Below, piece after piece: positions 1-11,790 of a stretch of DNA of 58,000 bases. The notes below the pieces were generated by a model. That model was not told where the DNA came from. It was given only the letters and a program-made list of their open reading frames with translations, and ran no database searches. Origin of the DNA: Cryptomeria japonica (lineage: Eukaryota > Streptophyta > Pinopsida > Cupressales > Cupressaceae); contig NC_081407.1 of assembly GCF_030272615.1 (NCBI RefSeq), positions 148,429,744-148,487,743 on the forward strand, given 5' to 3'. Both the position numbers and the translations under genes were made by a program. The first letter of the stretch is position 1; each line of letters begins with the position of its first letter.

Positions 1-2
1 TT

Positions 3-1253
3 GCGGATGTAGCGTATTTCTTGACATATGGAGATTGTCCGAAACACCTTTCTGTGAAGGAAAAAAGGAACCTGAGACTGAAAGCTGCTAAGTACATCAT
101 ATTTAACAATGTACTATATAAAAGGGGACTAGATGGGACCTTTCTAAGATGTGTTGATAAATCACTCCAGGAGTCTCTTTTGAGAATATTCCATGATGAA
201 GCCTGTGGAGGTCTCTTTTCTTCAATAGTAACTGCTTATAAGATCCTGAGGAACTGTTACTATTGGCCAGGAATGCTCAGGGATGTGTATACATGGGTAG
301 CTAGGTGTGAAAAATGTAAGTTGTTCGCTGGTAAGCCTCAACTTGCAACATTACCACTCAGACCCGTGATTATGGATGAACCTTTCAAGCAGTGGGGTCT
401 GGATTTTATTGGTCCCTTGACACCAACCTCAAGTGTCGATCATACCCATATTTTGACAGCCACAGATTATTTTACTAAATGGGTCAAGGCCATTCTGGTA
501 CGAAAGACAACCTCGGAAATTGTTTGTAACTTTTTGAAGCAGAACATTCTAGTTCGTTTTGGAGTTCCCATAAAAATTATGACAGATAATGCTACCAATT
601 TCTCCTCCACTGAAATCTCTTTGTTTTGCTATGATCATGGAATCTCTCTTGCTCACTCATCTGATTATTATCCTCAAAGAAATGGCCAAGCGGAATCTAG
701 TAACAAAAACCTCATTAATATCATGAAAAAACTAGTGAGTGAGAATTTAAAGGATTAGCATAAGAAACTATATGAAGCTCTCTGGGCCGACCGTACATCA
801 CCAAAGAGGGCAATTGGGATGTCTCCTTTTTAACTGGTCTATGGTGTTGGTGCTCAGGTAGCACTTTCTCTAGAGCTGGCAACCACCAAGCTATAGATAG
901 TGATTGAAGATGCTTACTTCCAAAGCTCTTTGGAAAAGTGAATCATGCACCTAACAAAGATTGATGAAGAGAGGGATAGACTAGTGGACCAGATAAAAAA
1001 ACATCAAATGAGAGTAAAAAGAAATTTTGATAAGTGGCCAAGGCCTCGAAAGTTAATGCAAGGTGATCAGGTACTACTTTGGGACAGAACAAGAGAACCT
1101 AAGCGAGCACATGCTAAGTTCGAGTCTCTTTAGAAAGGACCATTCTTGATTTGTGAGGTAAAAGGACCGAATTCTTTTAAACTTGCATATTTGGATGGTA
1201 TTGTTCTTCCTTTGACCTACAATGGTCAAGATCTGAAATTGTATCAACTGTAA
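3..1253 (+). pseudogene. Ty3/gypsy integrase, 3' part of pol, broken
   Basis: The reading frame enters from the left edge of the window and runs in one frame to a terminal TAA at 1251. Numbering from the Met at 21, a zinc-binding domain at residues 58-99 keeps one His (58) and both Cys (96, 99), but the second His is Leu at 65. The catalytic core follows with Asp128, Asp189 and Glu225, giving the D-D35-E spacing of retroviral-type integrases. A GPF module near 1135-1200 closes the protein and no chromodomain follows, which fits the Tat/Athila side of Ty3/gypsy. Five premature stops (756, 831, 894, 939, 1131) interrupt the frame and no frameshift was found. The enzyme would join element cDNA to nuclear DNA. 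This copy is dead. Assignment to gypsy is secure; the lineage is an inference. Confidence 0.9.
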
Positions 1254-2494
1254 ACGAGAGTCCCTCACAGTTTTTGTACATAGAATCTGGTTATTTTTGT
1301 GTTTGTGTTTCTTTAGGTTTAGTTAGTTTGTATCTTTGAATAAAGTTTAGCGTGCGAAACCAGAGATTCTGAAGTTCATTTCTAGTTCCTTCACAGTTCT
1401 AGTCCCCAATCAGAGCCGATGTTAGTCCACCCGTAATTTTTCTTTTATTAAATATTCCAATTTGTGGATTATCTTTTTTGTGTCTTTTGTTTCCATCGGG
1501 TCATTTGTTCTCTTTGTACTCGAACCTTAAAAAAAAGGTTTCAAAGGTTCAAGGTTCAAAGTACATTTTAAAAGAGAAGGAAAAAAAAAAAATGAAATCA
1601 GTCATTCCGGTCTCCAATTTTCAAACGCGTTCACTTGGTCTTCGGTCATTGAAGGTTTTAACCCATTGAACCTCGTGTTCAAGCAGTTCAAGGGTTCAAG
1701 GTTCAACAATTCCCTTTTAGTGGTTCGCGTCAATGTATTGTTTTATGACGAGCACGAGTCTTTCTTTTATGTTAAGTTGGTATGAAGTCTTGAACCTTGA
1801 ACCAAAATTTCAAGCGGTTCAAAAGGTTCAAGGTTCATTTTTTTTTTTTAATTATTCCTTTTTCTTTGTCGCTCATTCCCGGTGTTGTTTATGTGCCGAC
1901 CATTACTGTTTTAGTACCTAAATGAACTTGAACCATTGAACCTCGTGTTCGAGTGGTTCAAGGTTCATAAGTTCTTTTAAAACTAATCCGGAAAAACTTC
2001 GTGGTGGAAATAAAAGCGACGCGACAAGAAGGAATATTCCCTTATTCAGCTTTTTGAAATTCTAAATGTGGAAAATAATCATGAAAATATCAAATTTCCT
2101 ATGTGGAAGTGATGGATAATTCAGAAGGTGTCAGGTTTGTCATTTCACCATTACCTTGCACATTTGAGTAAATCATGACGAAGCGTGTGCAGCCCTATTG
2201 ATATTTGCCCATCTGGTTAAAGGAAGATGTATGAGTTTATTTCCATATTTAGGAAGATCATAGCTGTCTGACTTCAATTAATCGGACGCGTTGAAGGTAA
2301 ATCCAATTCTGTTCTCCGAAAGAATTCCAAGTTTTCATGGTATTATCGGGTAAGTTCAATTGTCTTCTCCTATGATTGTGTTTCTTTGTGCACTGAAGTT
2401 TTACCAGTATAGGAAAGGGGAAGATCTGAAATCGTTGGGGTAGCATATTGTACTGTTGTTAGAATTTCTCGGTTAAGGGAATAAATAGTTAAAA
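1254..2494. other. Non-coding spacer of the gypsy element
   Basis: This stretch lies between the integrase stop and the next long ORF. It is AT-rich and holds a tandem hairpin cluster (listed separately) but no credible coding frame. A possible splice donor (GGGTAAGT) lies at about 2346, which could allow a spliced message for the downstream ORF. No LTR boundary was recognised. Confidence 0.5.
1510..1975. repeat. Four tandem ~130-bp units with GGTTCAA inverted repeats
   Basis: Four units start near 1522, 1666, 1791 and 1923. Each contains GAACC-type and GGTTC-type words facing each other. The best pair is a perfect 13-bp inverted repeat at 1791-1803 and 1825-1837 (arm TGAACCTTGAACC, 21-base loop). 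The fourth unit pairs 1923-1935 with 1954-1967 apart from one bulged base. Units two and four share the words CCATTGAACCTCGTGTTC. The function is unknown. Confidence 0.75.
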
Positions 2495-5401
2495 ATGAGG
2501 CTTGTGCTACCAAACCTTGACCAAACCTCATGTTTAGTGAGTATCCCACCGGAAATGGAAGACACCTCCGTAGTTCATACGGATTTGAGGAATTTCCTTG
2601 AAAGGGCTAAGAATTCTCAGGCTGGGTCGCTAATGGAGAAGATAGTTAAGAGTGGTCTTGTGGAAGCTGCTGCATTTTTGTTAGCCATGCCGTGTCCAGA
2701 TTTCGTGTTGGCTTGTATGAACAGATACGATTCTGAGAATAGATGTATCAGAACTAGTGATGGTGGAATGTTAGTCCATATTAATAGGGAAACGATGATG
2801 GCGACAATGGAATTTCGCATAAGGAGGAGTATGAGGATTGGACCATTGGAAATTCATATGCCTATTTCTCATAGAAGAAGAGCAAGTACAGAAAGGTGAT
2901 TGCCAGAAATTGTCTCTTGAGGGCTTAGAAAGGAAGATCACGACTACCCAAACCCTTAACTAGAGAACACCTCACCACTGAGGTGTAGGACATTGTTGTG
3001 CTTTTAAACAGAGTAAACAAAAATTCACATTCCTTCTATTGGGAAGATTGGATGTACTTTTTCGTCCAAGTAGTTCTATCTGGTGACAGATTTCTGGATT
3101 GGTCTCAGGTAATTGCGGAGAGGCTTCACGAAGGACTAAGCAACTTTGTGGGTATGAGTGGGTTTTACATGTCTTCATACTTGTTTTATATTTTAGCCTG
3201 CACAAGGGATAGGCATGGATTACCCAATGAACCTTGGCTTGATGGAATGAAGGTTTATGATTTTTACCCTTTGTTGCGACAACAGAGATATGTTGAACAA
3301 ATTGACAAATGGAATGGAGTCTTTGCGAGAAGACTAGTCTTTGAACTCCAGGGGGATGCCAACAAAAGGATGTTCATAGAGGCTATGCAGCTAGTGAATA
3401 TTTATGGAAGCTTCTTTATCCAGTTTCCACGGTTTACTTACATACTGGTAGGTGGTTTTGAAGGCCAACCATTCAAATTGCTCAGATACGCCTTTGATAG
3501 CTTCATAATTATAGAGGTGAGCAGGCAGCTAGCCCATATAGATAAAAGAATAGGGGCAAAGGCATAATCTGGGGTGGTTTTTCCTGTTGAGCTTGGGTAT
3601 TACAGCTGCAAATCGGTGTCAGATGCTTTGAATCTGGAACTGGAGTTCAAAAGAATGAATCTGCAGCCATATGTAGCTAAGCAAAGATTTGATAGCAAAG
3701 GTTATGCAAGGGAGAACCTTAACATAGATAGTGATTTCCGCCATGAACCCCAGATGGAGGATTATTGGAAAAATTGCAAGGATGAGCATGAAGTGAGAAA
3801 GAGTTTGTGGTCAAGATTCACTTTGCGGCAGATATCAGTCTTGAGGCTCCCAATTAATACATCAGGTGTATTGGAAGATACTGAGGAAGATGTCCTGGAC
3901 CCTGAGTTCGGTAATGAGATTGAAGGGAAACTTATTCAGGAAATTGACTGGAACATGAAAGGAGATGATAGCATTCAAACAAGGACCTTCAATGTTTTTA
4001 GGAGAACAGAGAGATGGTTGAGGAAACTAAAATTCAAGGAGTGTCCTTTCATGTCCCCACATGAATCAGGAAGTGATTCATACATCTTGGTTCAATCTCC
4101 TATTTTTGCCACTAATAAATTTACTAATATTGCAAGTGTCTCAAAGCCCGTCGTAGAGAAAGTACCGCCAAGAAGGTTAGGAAGGTCATCATCCAGTCCT
4201 ACAGCCACCCAAGTAACTCGGTCAAGAAGTAAGAAGAAGAGTAGCAAGCCCAATCTGCAAAAGGTCATGGTGGATTTAGACCCCACTGAAGAGCCTAAAC
4301 AAATTTTGGACCCACAGGATCAAAGTGAACCTGAGATACAAGAAGAGGATACAAATGAAGGGGTAGGAACTCAACAGGATCCAAAGAATGCTTTGGTAAT
4401 CGTTACCTCTCCAGATACACAGGTCACTCTGCCACCTAAAGGATTTACCAATGCTCCAAGATGGCTGGAAGCCACCATTGGCAAGAAAAGGAGTGTGGTG
4501 CTGGTCACCATTCCATTAGAGGACATGGTTAGTAAATGCCTAGGAAAAGCATCAAAGCCAAAAAATCTCAAAACACAAGTAATGCTTGATGTGGATGACA
4601 CAATAGGACACTGGACAATAGAAATGGCCAAGCCTATTCCTAGGAGAGATGCAAATAAGGCCATGGAAGAAGATTTTACTGTGGAGAAAATAGATTTGGG
4701 CGTCACATCAATGGTCATGGATATAAAACATTTGGAGTCTTCTACAAAGAGGATAATCTCCAGGACTTCAAAAGATGAGAAAGATGAGAGAGATGAAACA
4801 AATGATTGCACAGATGGCAGAGTGCATCAATGCTATTCATAATCCAAATCCTCAATCATTGTCACAGATACCAGTGTCATTTGATCCTAAGTCTCCAACA
4901 AACCAGAAGATGCTTGATTAAGTTGAAAGGAAAAGGGTAGTGACGGAGATGTTCAACAAATGGCTGGATCTAATATTTCAACAAGGATCCGAATATATTA
5001 GTAATCTGGTCAAGGTTTACAAAGATGCAGAAACTGTGAGTAAAGAGCTTGAGTTGGAAATGGTCGCCTAGGAAAAGGAAAGGGTTAAGTGGGTAGCGGT
5101 TCTCGTGCAAATGAATGATGTTCAAAAGTATGGATTGATGAAGTTCTTAGCTAAGAAACTAGTAGAGAACCTAGATGATAATGTGCTATATGTGTCAAAG
5201 AAAAATGTGGAATGGCGCAACTCAATCATTGGGCAAGACCATGAAGAATCCACTAAGCTACTTAAGGGACTGACTGATTTGATTGACACTATATAGAAGG
5301 ATCTTAAATTTATTGACATCCATCTCATGAAGGAGGGAGCTAAGGTGATTGAGGAAGTTCAGATCACTTGGAGGTTCATAAAGCAAAGGTCACGCAGGTG
5401 A
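2495..5401 (+). pseudogene. Retroelement accessory ORF in the env position, broken
   Basis: A long ORF of about 960 codons follows the gypsy integrase. It is split by frameshifts near 2850, 2935 and 4775 and by in-frame stops, including 3565, 4918 and 5296. The first third is a helical globular region with aromatic-rich segments (for example YWEDWMYFF near 3036). A basic Ser/Pro/Thr-rich low-complexity linker follows at about 4150-4500, and then a charged, probably coiled-coil C-terminus at about 4780-5400. No signal peptide or membrane anchor was seen, so an envelope role is not supported. The layout resembles the large ORF of element G at 41390-44758. Its position suggests an extra gene of an Athila/Tat-like element, but no family can be named, and a separate nested element is the alternative. 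Confidence 0.6.
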
Positions 5402-6413
5402 ATATGGATAGGGAAGTGTGGAAGTAGAGGATCATACACATTGGCCTGCCCTATTTCCAAGTTATCCTGAATTTTTCGACCACACACCTAGAATGGCAAG
5501 GATCTCCGATGAAATAGGACAAACCCGTAACTTCCTTAGTTGCGGTGGATACTTAGTTATATAGCAATGAAATGTCGGCCTTTCAACGGCTATTAGTTTA
5601 GCTTTCTTTTTGCATTATCGGAACGGTTTCTTTCACTAAGGTGAAAGTAAATGTTATTTGTTAATTATGTAAAAACTATGGCCTGGTGACTATTTAAGCT
5701 AAAAAGATTTCTTTTGGAAGGGTTCTAAAAAAGGTGATTTTTGGAAACAAATGGAAGAGTTTTTGATACGTATTGTGTGAAATGGAGTAATGACTAATTA
5801 TTAATGGAATGCTGATACATCTTTGAATCTGTGCATTCTGAGATTGGTAATTCTTCTTAGGTTGTTATGTGGGCATAATTTAATCAGATAATTAGTTATC
5901 TCTGCATTTCCTTTTGGTTCATATTTATTATAAAATGTTGGATGACTCGCACAATGTTAGTCAACTTGATTCCCCTTGCCCTGTGAGGCATGAGATAGTA
6001 TCAATCGAGCCATTAGTCTTTGCTGAGTCCTTATTTTTCTTTGAGTTTATACAACAAGAATGTTATGAATCAGAGTCTGTGAACTCTCCTTTGAATATTC
6101 TTTTTAGACATTTCCTATGTTTTTCCAATTTTCTTTTGAAGGCGTTTATTTGTGTTGATGGATAAATGTTGAAGCCTTTCAATGCTTTCTGGTTAAAAGT
6201 GTTAGCCTATCAATTATATAATAAATTCATTGTAAATCATACAAGGAGCTACCCTCTAATGTAGAGGTTGAATTTTCATTAATTCTTCCAACTGTTGGTA
6301 TATTTTTTTCTTTCTAATGGGTAAAACAGAGTCATGTTTTGTTTAAAGAATATAATTGTAAGCATTTCAAGAAAGAGACAAATATGTTTACCAATAACTA
6401 GTTTATAGTAACC
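5402..6413. other. AT-rich non-coding stretch
   Basis: No coding frame with recognisable content was found. It is probably the 3' untranslated part or LTR of the gypsy element, but no partner LTR is visible in the window, so neither boundary can be set. Confidence 0.4.
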
Positions 6414-7742
6414 CTAGGTATCAGCAACAACAATGCAGGAAAACTGAGAGGGGGGGTGAATCAGTTTTCACCAAACTTGATCAAATTTACCTCAACTTCA
6501 GATCTGATCAAGAACAGTAATAACAAAGATGAACACCACATCAACAACACACATAACACACAAAGTTTGATGTAGAAAACCCGGTTAAGGGAAAAACCAT
6601 GGTAGGAACCTACCTACAAATTGATGATACTCTGCAGTAGTATGTGTAAATATTACAATGGGGAATGCACATGCATTCAGGCACACTACCTAGAGCTCAC
6701 TACTCAAAATAACAAAGGGCTACAACCCTAGGAAGTCTCACTGCCTTACAAAGATTGAAAAACAATCCGTATTATATGAATTGAAAGAATAGCATCGCCA
6801 AATGCCTAATTACAATTCCGATTAAGCACATATACTCAAACTCTTCTCTTCACACTTCTGCACACTCTTTCACACTTCTTCTCTTTTCTCCTCTACTACT
6901 GAAAGATGAAAACAATATTCGCACACATAGATGCATCTCTCAAATGAATATTACATGTGTTTATACAATTCATCAATCTATGTTTCAAGGTCGGCTCAAC
7001 TCATAAGACCTAATTACAAAATTACATCACGCTAGACGTAAATCAATATGTAGACCAATACAATGTCGGCAAGGACATAACATGGACCCAAATCAAATCC
7101 TCAAACATGCAACAGTACCAAATATCTCACCAAGATCATCCCCAACATGCAACAACCATCGAGTCGGCCAGAAAGTCATATAACACGAAGAATACCACCA
7201 GACCAATAAAATATTCAATAATGTGTACAACGATCAATGCGAACCACCAAAACACATAGAACATGATCGTAGAACATCAACAAGAAATGTGAATTCCTTT
7301 GCAACAACTCGGATAATTATAATCATCATTAGTTCATCATCGAAGCTCAAGAACACCAATAACAAACTAAAATATATGCTTGTGAAGTTCCAAATCATGA
7401 ACCACCCGAACTAAGGACATGCATGAATGTCCTAAATACTCTCTGAAATCTGCACAACATAATGAATTAATTCTGAAGCAGTATAAACTAGAAATCACAA
7501 CTCTACAATATTAAACCAATAGAAAAACCAATCACCACACTAGATCACGTAACTCGATCAAATCACCTTCGGGAACACAAAAAATCATACTAAATCAACT
7601 AGAGATAAGTATCTCAAAACCCATTAATCTGCATCATCATATCTGCAACCAAACCAACTCTTTGCAACACCAAAGCACAAGAACACATGAATATGTTGAC
7701 ATCAATGAATACAACAAATTTCAACAACTCTAATATCCAACA
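6414..7742 (-). repeat. 3' LTR of copia A
   Basis: The right boundary is CCAACA at 7737-7742, next to the polypurine tract. The left end is near 6414 and imprecise. It contains a TATA-like TATAAACA in sense orientation near 6957-6965, the symmetric GTGG/CCAC module at 6572-6600 and the PBS-proximal hairpin at 6439-6469. The length of about 1.33 kb matches the LTRs of E and F. Confidence 0.8.
6439..6469 (-). promoter_or_regulatory. LTR-end hairpin with C-rich loop (A)
   Basis: The arms GAAAACTGA and TCAGTTTTC (6439-6447 and 6461-6469) are perfectly complementary over 9 bp. They enclose the conserved loop that reads TTCAC, a C run and CTC in sense orientation. It lies about 25 nt from the LTR end. 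Confidence 0.7.
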
Positions 7743-7828
7743 ATCTCCCCCTTTGGAATTTATGGAAACATATGAATGTGAAAAACAATCAATGCAAAGA
7801 AAGAAATCAACTCCAACAATCTCCCCCT
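7743..7828 (-). promoter_or_regulatory. Twin polypurine tracts of copia A
   Basis: In sense orientation AAAGGGGGAGAT lies directly against the LTR start at 7742. A second AGGGGGAGATTGTTGG copy sits at 7813-7828, exactly 76 bp away. Element F shows the same pair at the same 76-bp spacing. Polypurine tracts prime plus-strand cDNA synthesis. Confidence 0.7.
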
Positions 7829-8101
7829 GCGATCATGCATACATAGCTCTCTACCTCAGATAGATAAGACAATTTTTCACATGCATCTCTCCCTCTTTGA
7901 AATCAATGTTAAAGGTGCATAAGAAAAACATTATTCTCTCCCTCTTACGAGATAATATCTCCCCCTTAGACATACACTCTAACAATTCTGAACAATTGAA
8001 ACACCCCACTGACTACTCCACCCGAGTAGCGGCACCCACTCATCAATCTATATATCAGGATAAGACTATAAAGTCCACCAGATTGATGCATCTCAATGCA
8101 T
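7829..8101 (-). other. 3' untranslated region of copia A
   Basis: This non-coding stretch lies between the pol stop and the polypurine tracts. It carries further CTCCCCC/CTCCCTC words (purine tracts in sense) near 7886-7897, 7939-7947 and 7970-7975, typical of the multi-tract 3' regions of this group. Confidence 0.55.
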
Positions 8102-9852
8102 CTAGTTCACACTAGGAGGGGCAATCACCACTAAATTCTCTCTCAGGTATGCAAATGTATCTATAGGCAAAGGCTTCATGAAAATATCTGCAATCTATTC
8201 CTTTGTAGCTACATACTCGAATTTGACTTCTTTCTCATTCACCTTCTCTCTCAAGAAATGAAATTTGATTGATCTATGTTTTGCCTTAGAATGCAACACC
8301 AGATTCTTAGAAATATTGATAACACTTAAATTATCACAATATATAACAATAGGCTCATTATAAACAACTCTAATATCCTTCAACATATGCTTCATCCAAA
8401 TTACCTGAGTATTGTTGCTAGTAGCAAAAATGTATTCAACTTCTGCAGTGGATAAAGAAATAGCATCTTGCTTCTTACTTGCCCAAGAAATCAACTTCTT
8501 TCCCAAAAAGAATGCTCCACTGGTAGTGCTCTTCTGGTCATCAACATCAGTTGCCCAATCAACATCAGTATAAGCATTTAAAATAAAATCATCATTCTTT
8601 GGATACCACAAACCATAATTCATAATGCCAGATCTAGTCCGAGTCAAATATAGCAGTCAACCAATCATAGATCTATACAAGGTCTAACTAGCCTTCCAAG
8701 ATTCATCATCTTTTGTCATCTTGCATCCAGTCACCATAGGAGTTCCAATAGGTTTGGATTCATCTAACCTAAACTTTTTCAACAATTCCTTCACATACTT
8801 TGATTGAGATATGAAAATGCCTCTATTAGTTTGTGAAATTTACAATCCCAGAAAGAATTTCATCTCTCCTATCATAGACATCTCAAACTCTTTTTGCATA
8901 TCATCATTAAACTTGTTACTCAAATCATCATCTCCTCTAGAAATAAAGTCATCAAAAAAGACTTCAACAACCAAAATATTATCATTATTAATCTTGAAGT
9001 ACAAGTTACTATCAGCAACACCTTTACAAAATCCCAACTTCATCAGATACTTGTCCAATCTGTCGTACCAAGCTCTAGGAGACTATTTAAGTCCATACAA
9101 TGCTTTTTTCAATCTACATACCATGTCTTCTTCATCTGTCAATGAAAATCCATCTGATTGCTCAATGCAGACTTCCTCTTCCAATTCACCATTCAAAAAG
9201 GTTGACTTCACATCCATCTAATATACCTTGAATTTCTTATGAGCAGCATATGCAAGAAATAATCTAATAGCTTCAATTCTAGATACCGGAGCAAAAGTCT
9301 CCTAAAAATAAATACCTTCCATTTGTGAATATCCCTTACATACCAGTCTTTCTTTGTTTCTTACAACTTCTCCACCTTCATTCATTTTATTCCAAAACAC
9401 CCATTTAGTACCAATTACATTCTTGTCTTTAGGTCTCGGAACAAGTCCTCATGTATTTTTTTTCTCAATATGATTTAACTCTTCTTCCATGACTTTTACC
9501 CAATTTTCATCTTTACAAGCTTCAACAACATCTTTAGGCTCAATCTTGGAAATCAAACATGTCTCTTTAGCAACAATTCTTCTCCTAGTCATCACACCTT
9601 TATTTTTATCACCAATAATTTGATTCTCTGAATGATTTAGTCTTACATACCTAGGGGTCCTCTGATTGTTTTGATTTTCAGTCTCTTGAACTTCTTCACT
9701 CCCAACAACATCTGGATTCATTGTCTCTTCCGAATCACTCTTCTTTATGCTCTCAGTAGATTCATACCTGCATGCTTTGATTTTCTTCTCATGAGTCTCA
9801 TCAACCTTCACATTCACACTTTCGACTATTTTATCAGTCTTTTGTTGTAACA
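8102..9852 (-). pseudogene. Copia A reverse transcriptase and RNase H
   Basis: Landmarks in order are the KWVF block, the GYSQ block, the MDVKS-FLNG block, YGLK-SPRAWY and the polymerase active site, which reads FFDD instead of the usual YVDD/FVDD. RNase H follows with VDWATD, STAEVEY and YCDN, ending APPSVN and a stop at 8102. Premature stops include TAG at 9083-9085 and TAA at 8840-8842, both at normally Gln codons. An in-frame deletion of about 33 codons removes the RT-RNase H connection between the GIMN and YGLW words near 8620. The product would copy element RNA into DNA, but this copy cannot. Confidence 0.9.
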
Positions 9853-11080
9853 CCGGTAGGCCTTTCTCCTAGTAGAATATCCCAAAAAGATTCCTTTCTC
9901 ACATCTTGCATAAAATTTTCCTATATCGTCATCTCTTTTCATATAATATTTTCTTCCAAAGATTTTGAAATATCTAACTATAAGAACATGACCAAACCAT
10001 AACTCATAAGGAGTCTTACCAGAATCACCTTTTATATTTACCCAGTTGAATGCGTACACAACAGTGCTAACAAATTCTCTCCAATAGATATGCGGGACAT
10101 TTCCTTCAATCATAATAGTTCTAGCAACATCCAAAATAGTTCCGTTCTTCCTTTCAACAACTCCATTCTGTTGAGGGTTTCCGGAGCAGATAATTGTCTC
10201 TAGATTCCATGCTCTTCACAAAAGGAATAAAACTCACCCGAAGTGAATTCTCCTCCTCTATCAGATCTTAGACACTTCAACTTCAATCTTGTCGATGTCT
10301 CCACTCTAGCTTTGAATATTTTGAATTTATCGAATGCTGCAGATTTCTCCCTTAGAAAAGTGACCCACACCATTCTAGAATAGTCATCAATCAACAACTT
10401 AAAGTATCTGTCACCCTGCAAACTTCTCACCCTAGAAGGACAACATAAATCAGTATGCACAAGATATAATAACCCATTAGATGTATACAATTTTCTCTTG
10501 AATGAAATTCTCGTTTGCTTTCCTAATTGACATTGTTTACACACCGGATTAGTAGGCTTTACTATCTTAAGTAAATCTCTAATAGCTTGGGTAGAACTTA
10601 TATTAATCATGTCATCAAAGTTAAAATGACACATCCTTCTATGCCACAACCAACTTTCATCAATCTGATAAATCAAGCAACTTTTCTCACCAAAATTCAT
10701 ATGAAAGGTGTTACCTTTAGTTTTAGTTCCTGATGCAATTTCTATACCGGATCTATTCAAGATCTTACACTTCCCATTCTTGAATTGTAAATCATATCCC
10801 TTATCAACCATTTGTCCAACACTCAAAAGATTGTGCTTCAAACCTTCAACATATAAAACATCATCAATACTATGCTTACCATCAAGAGAAATAGAACCTC
10901 TACCATGGATTACACAAGCTTTGTTGTCTCCAAATATTACTACACTACCATCATACTTCTCCATATTCACAAATTTACCTTTGTCACCTGTCATGTGATG
11001 TGAACAACCACTGTCAATCACCCATTCATCTTTCTCTTCAATCTTAGCAGCCAAGGCTTTCTCTTCAACACACTTTCTCC
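9853..11080 (-). pseudogene. Copia A protease and integrase
   Basis: The aspartic protease signature WVIDSGCSHHMTGDK is intact near 11000. The integrase zinc domain keeps both His and both Cys (WLWHRRMCHF ... CKQCQLGK). The core has LIDDYSRM and LRSDRGGEF, but a frameshift near 10180 breaks the block that holds the catalytic Glu (NGVVERK). The C-terminal GYSTRRKAYRCYNKR block is readable at about 9830-9920 and then shifts frame again near 9850. Protease would mature the Gag-Pol polyprotein and integrase would insert cDNA. Confidence 0.9.
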
Positions 11081-11790
11081 TCTTTCAAGACACCTAGAAG
11101 CAAAATGTCCCATCTTATTGCATGAAAAACATTTCAAAAGTAACTTCCCTTCATACTTACTGGCTCCCTTAAATAATCTTCTGGCAATAAGTGCTTCAAG
11201 CTGTTCCAATTCTCTTTCCTCTTCTTCCATCTCTCTCATTTCCCTTTCATATTTGGAAACCCTAGTTGAACTCTCTCCCGAATCATAATTTTTCTTCCCA
11301 AATATAGTAGCTTTAAATGCAGTCTCAGCTTTGCCATGTGATTCACCAAGTTCACTCAATTCAAAAGCAGCAAGCTTACCAACCAACATATCCATTGTCA
11401 CAGTTGCCACAGTTTGTATCTCATCAATAGAAGAAACTTTGTGTTTGTAAGCAGGAGGCAATGATCTCAACACTTTAGCTACAATCTCATCTTCTTCAAG
11501 GACTCAACCAACACATCTGATCTTTAGTACAAGATCATTCACTTTAGCCATAAAAGATGAAATATTCTCATCTTCTCCCATTCTCAGCAACTCATACATT
11601 TCTTTCAAGCTCTACAATTTAGCAACTTTCACATGTTTATCTTCTTCATACAAGGTTTCTAGCTGCTCTAAAATCTCATGAGCAGTCTGCAATGCCATCA
11701 CATCAATCATGACACTCAACGATACGTCTTTAGCTCTTATATAATGTTCAACATCCTTTATCTTAATTGTAGTAACATGACCTATTACTT
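11018..11790 (-). pseudogene. Copia A gag, C-terminal part
   Basis: The segment covers the LRSLPPAYKHK block, an acidic KYERE-rich region and one CCHC knuckle (CFSCNKMGHFASRC) typical of copia nucleocapsid. Upstream, homologous words such as LETLYEEDKHVKVAKL reach about 11790, where the element stops. Between the knuckle and the protease the sequence is shortened compared with elements B and C, with a frame change near 11060. Confidence 0.85.

Larger units (their letters stand above)
6414..11790 (-). mobile_element. Copia element A, 5'-truncated
   Basis: Read on the minus strand, the order is gag, protease, integrase, RT, RNase H, polypurine tract and 3' LTR, the Ty1/copia order. The right end stops inside gag near 11790, and the 5' LTR and primer-binding site are absent. 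The RT and the 3' non-coding region are close to element F (50206-53166), so A and F are one family in opposite orientation. Confidence 0.85.

Noticed and set aside
1510-1975. CRISPR-like array
   Set aside because: The repeats are diverged, are inverted within units and have no uniform spacers, and the DNA is plant nuclear.
2495-5401. Envelope gene of a gypsy element
   Set aside because: The position fits, but no signal peptide, furin-like site or membrane anchor is visible, and the C-terminus looks like soluble coiled coil.
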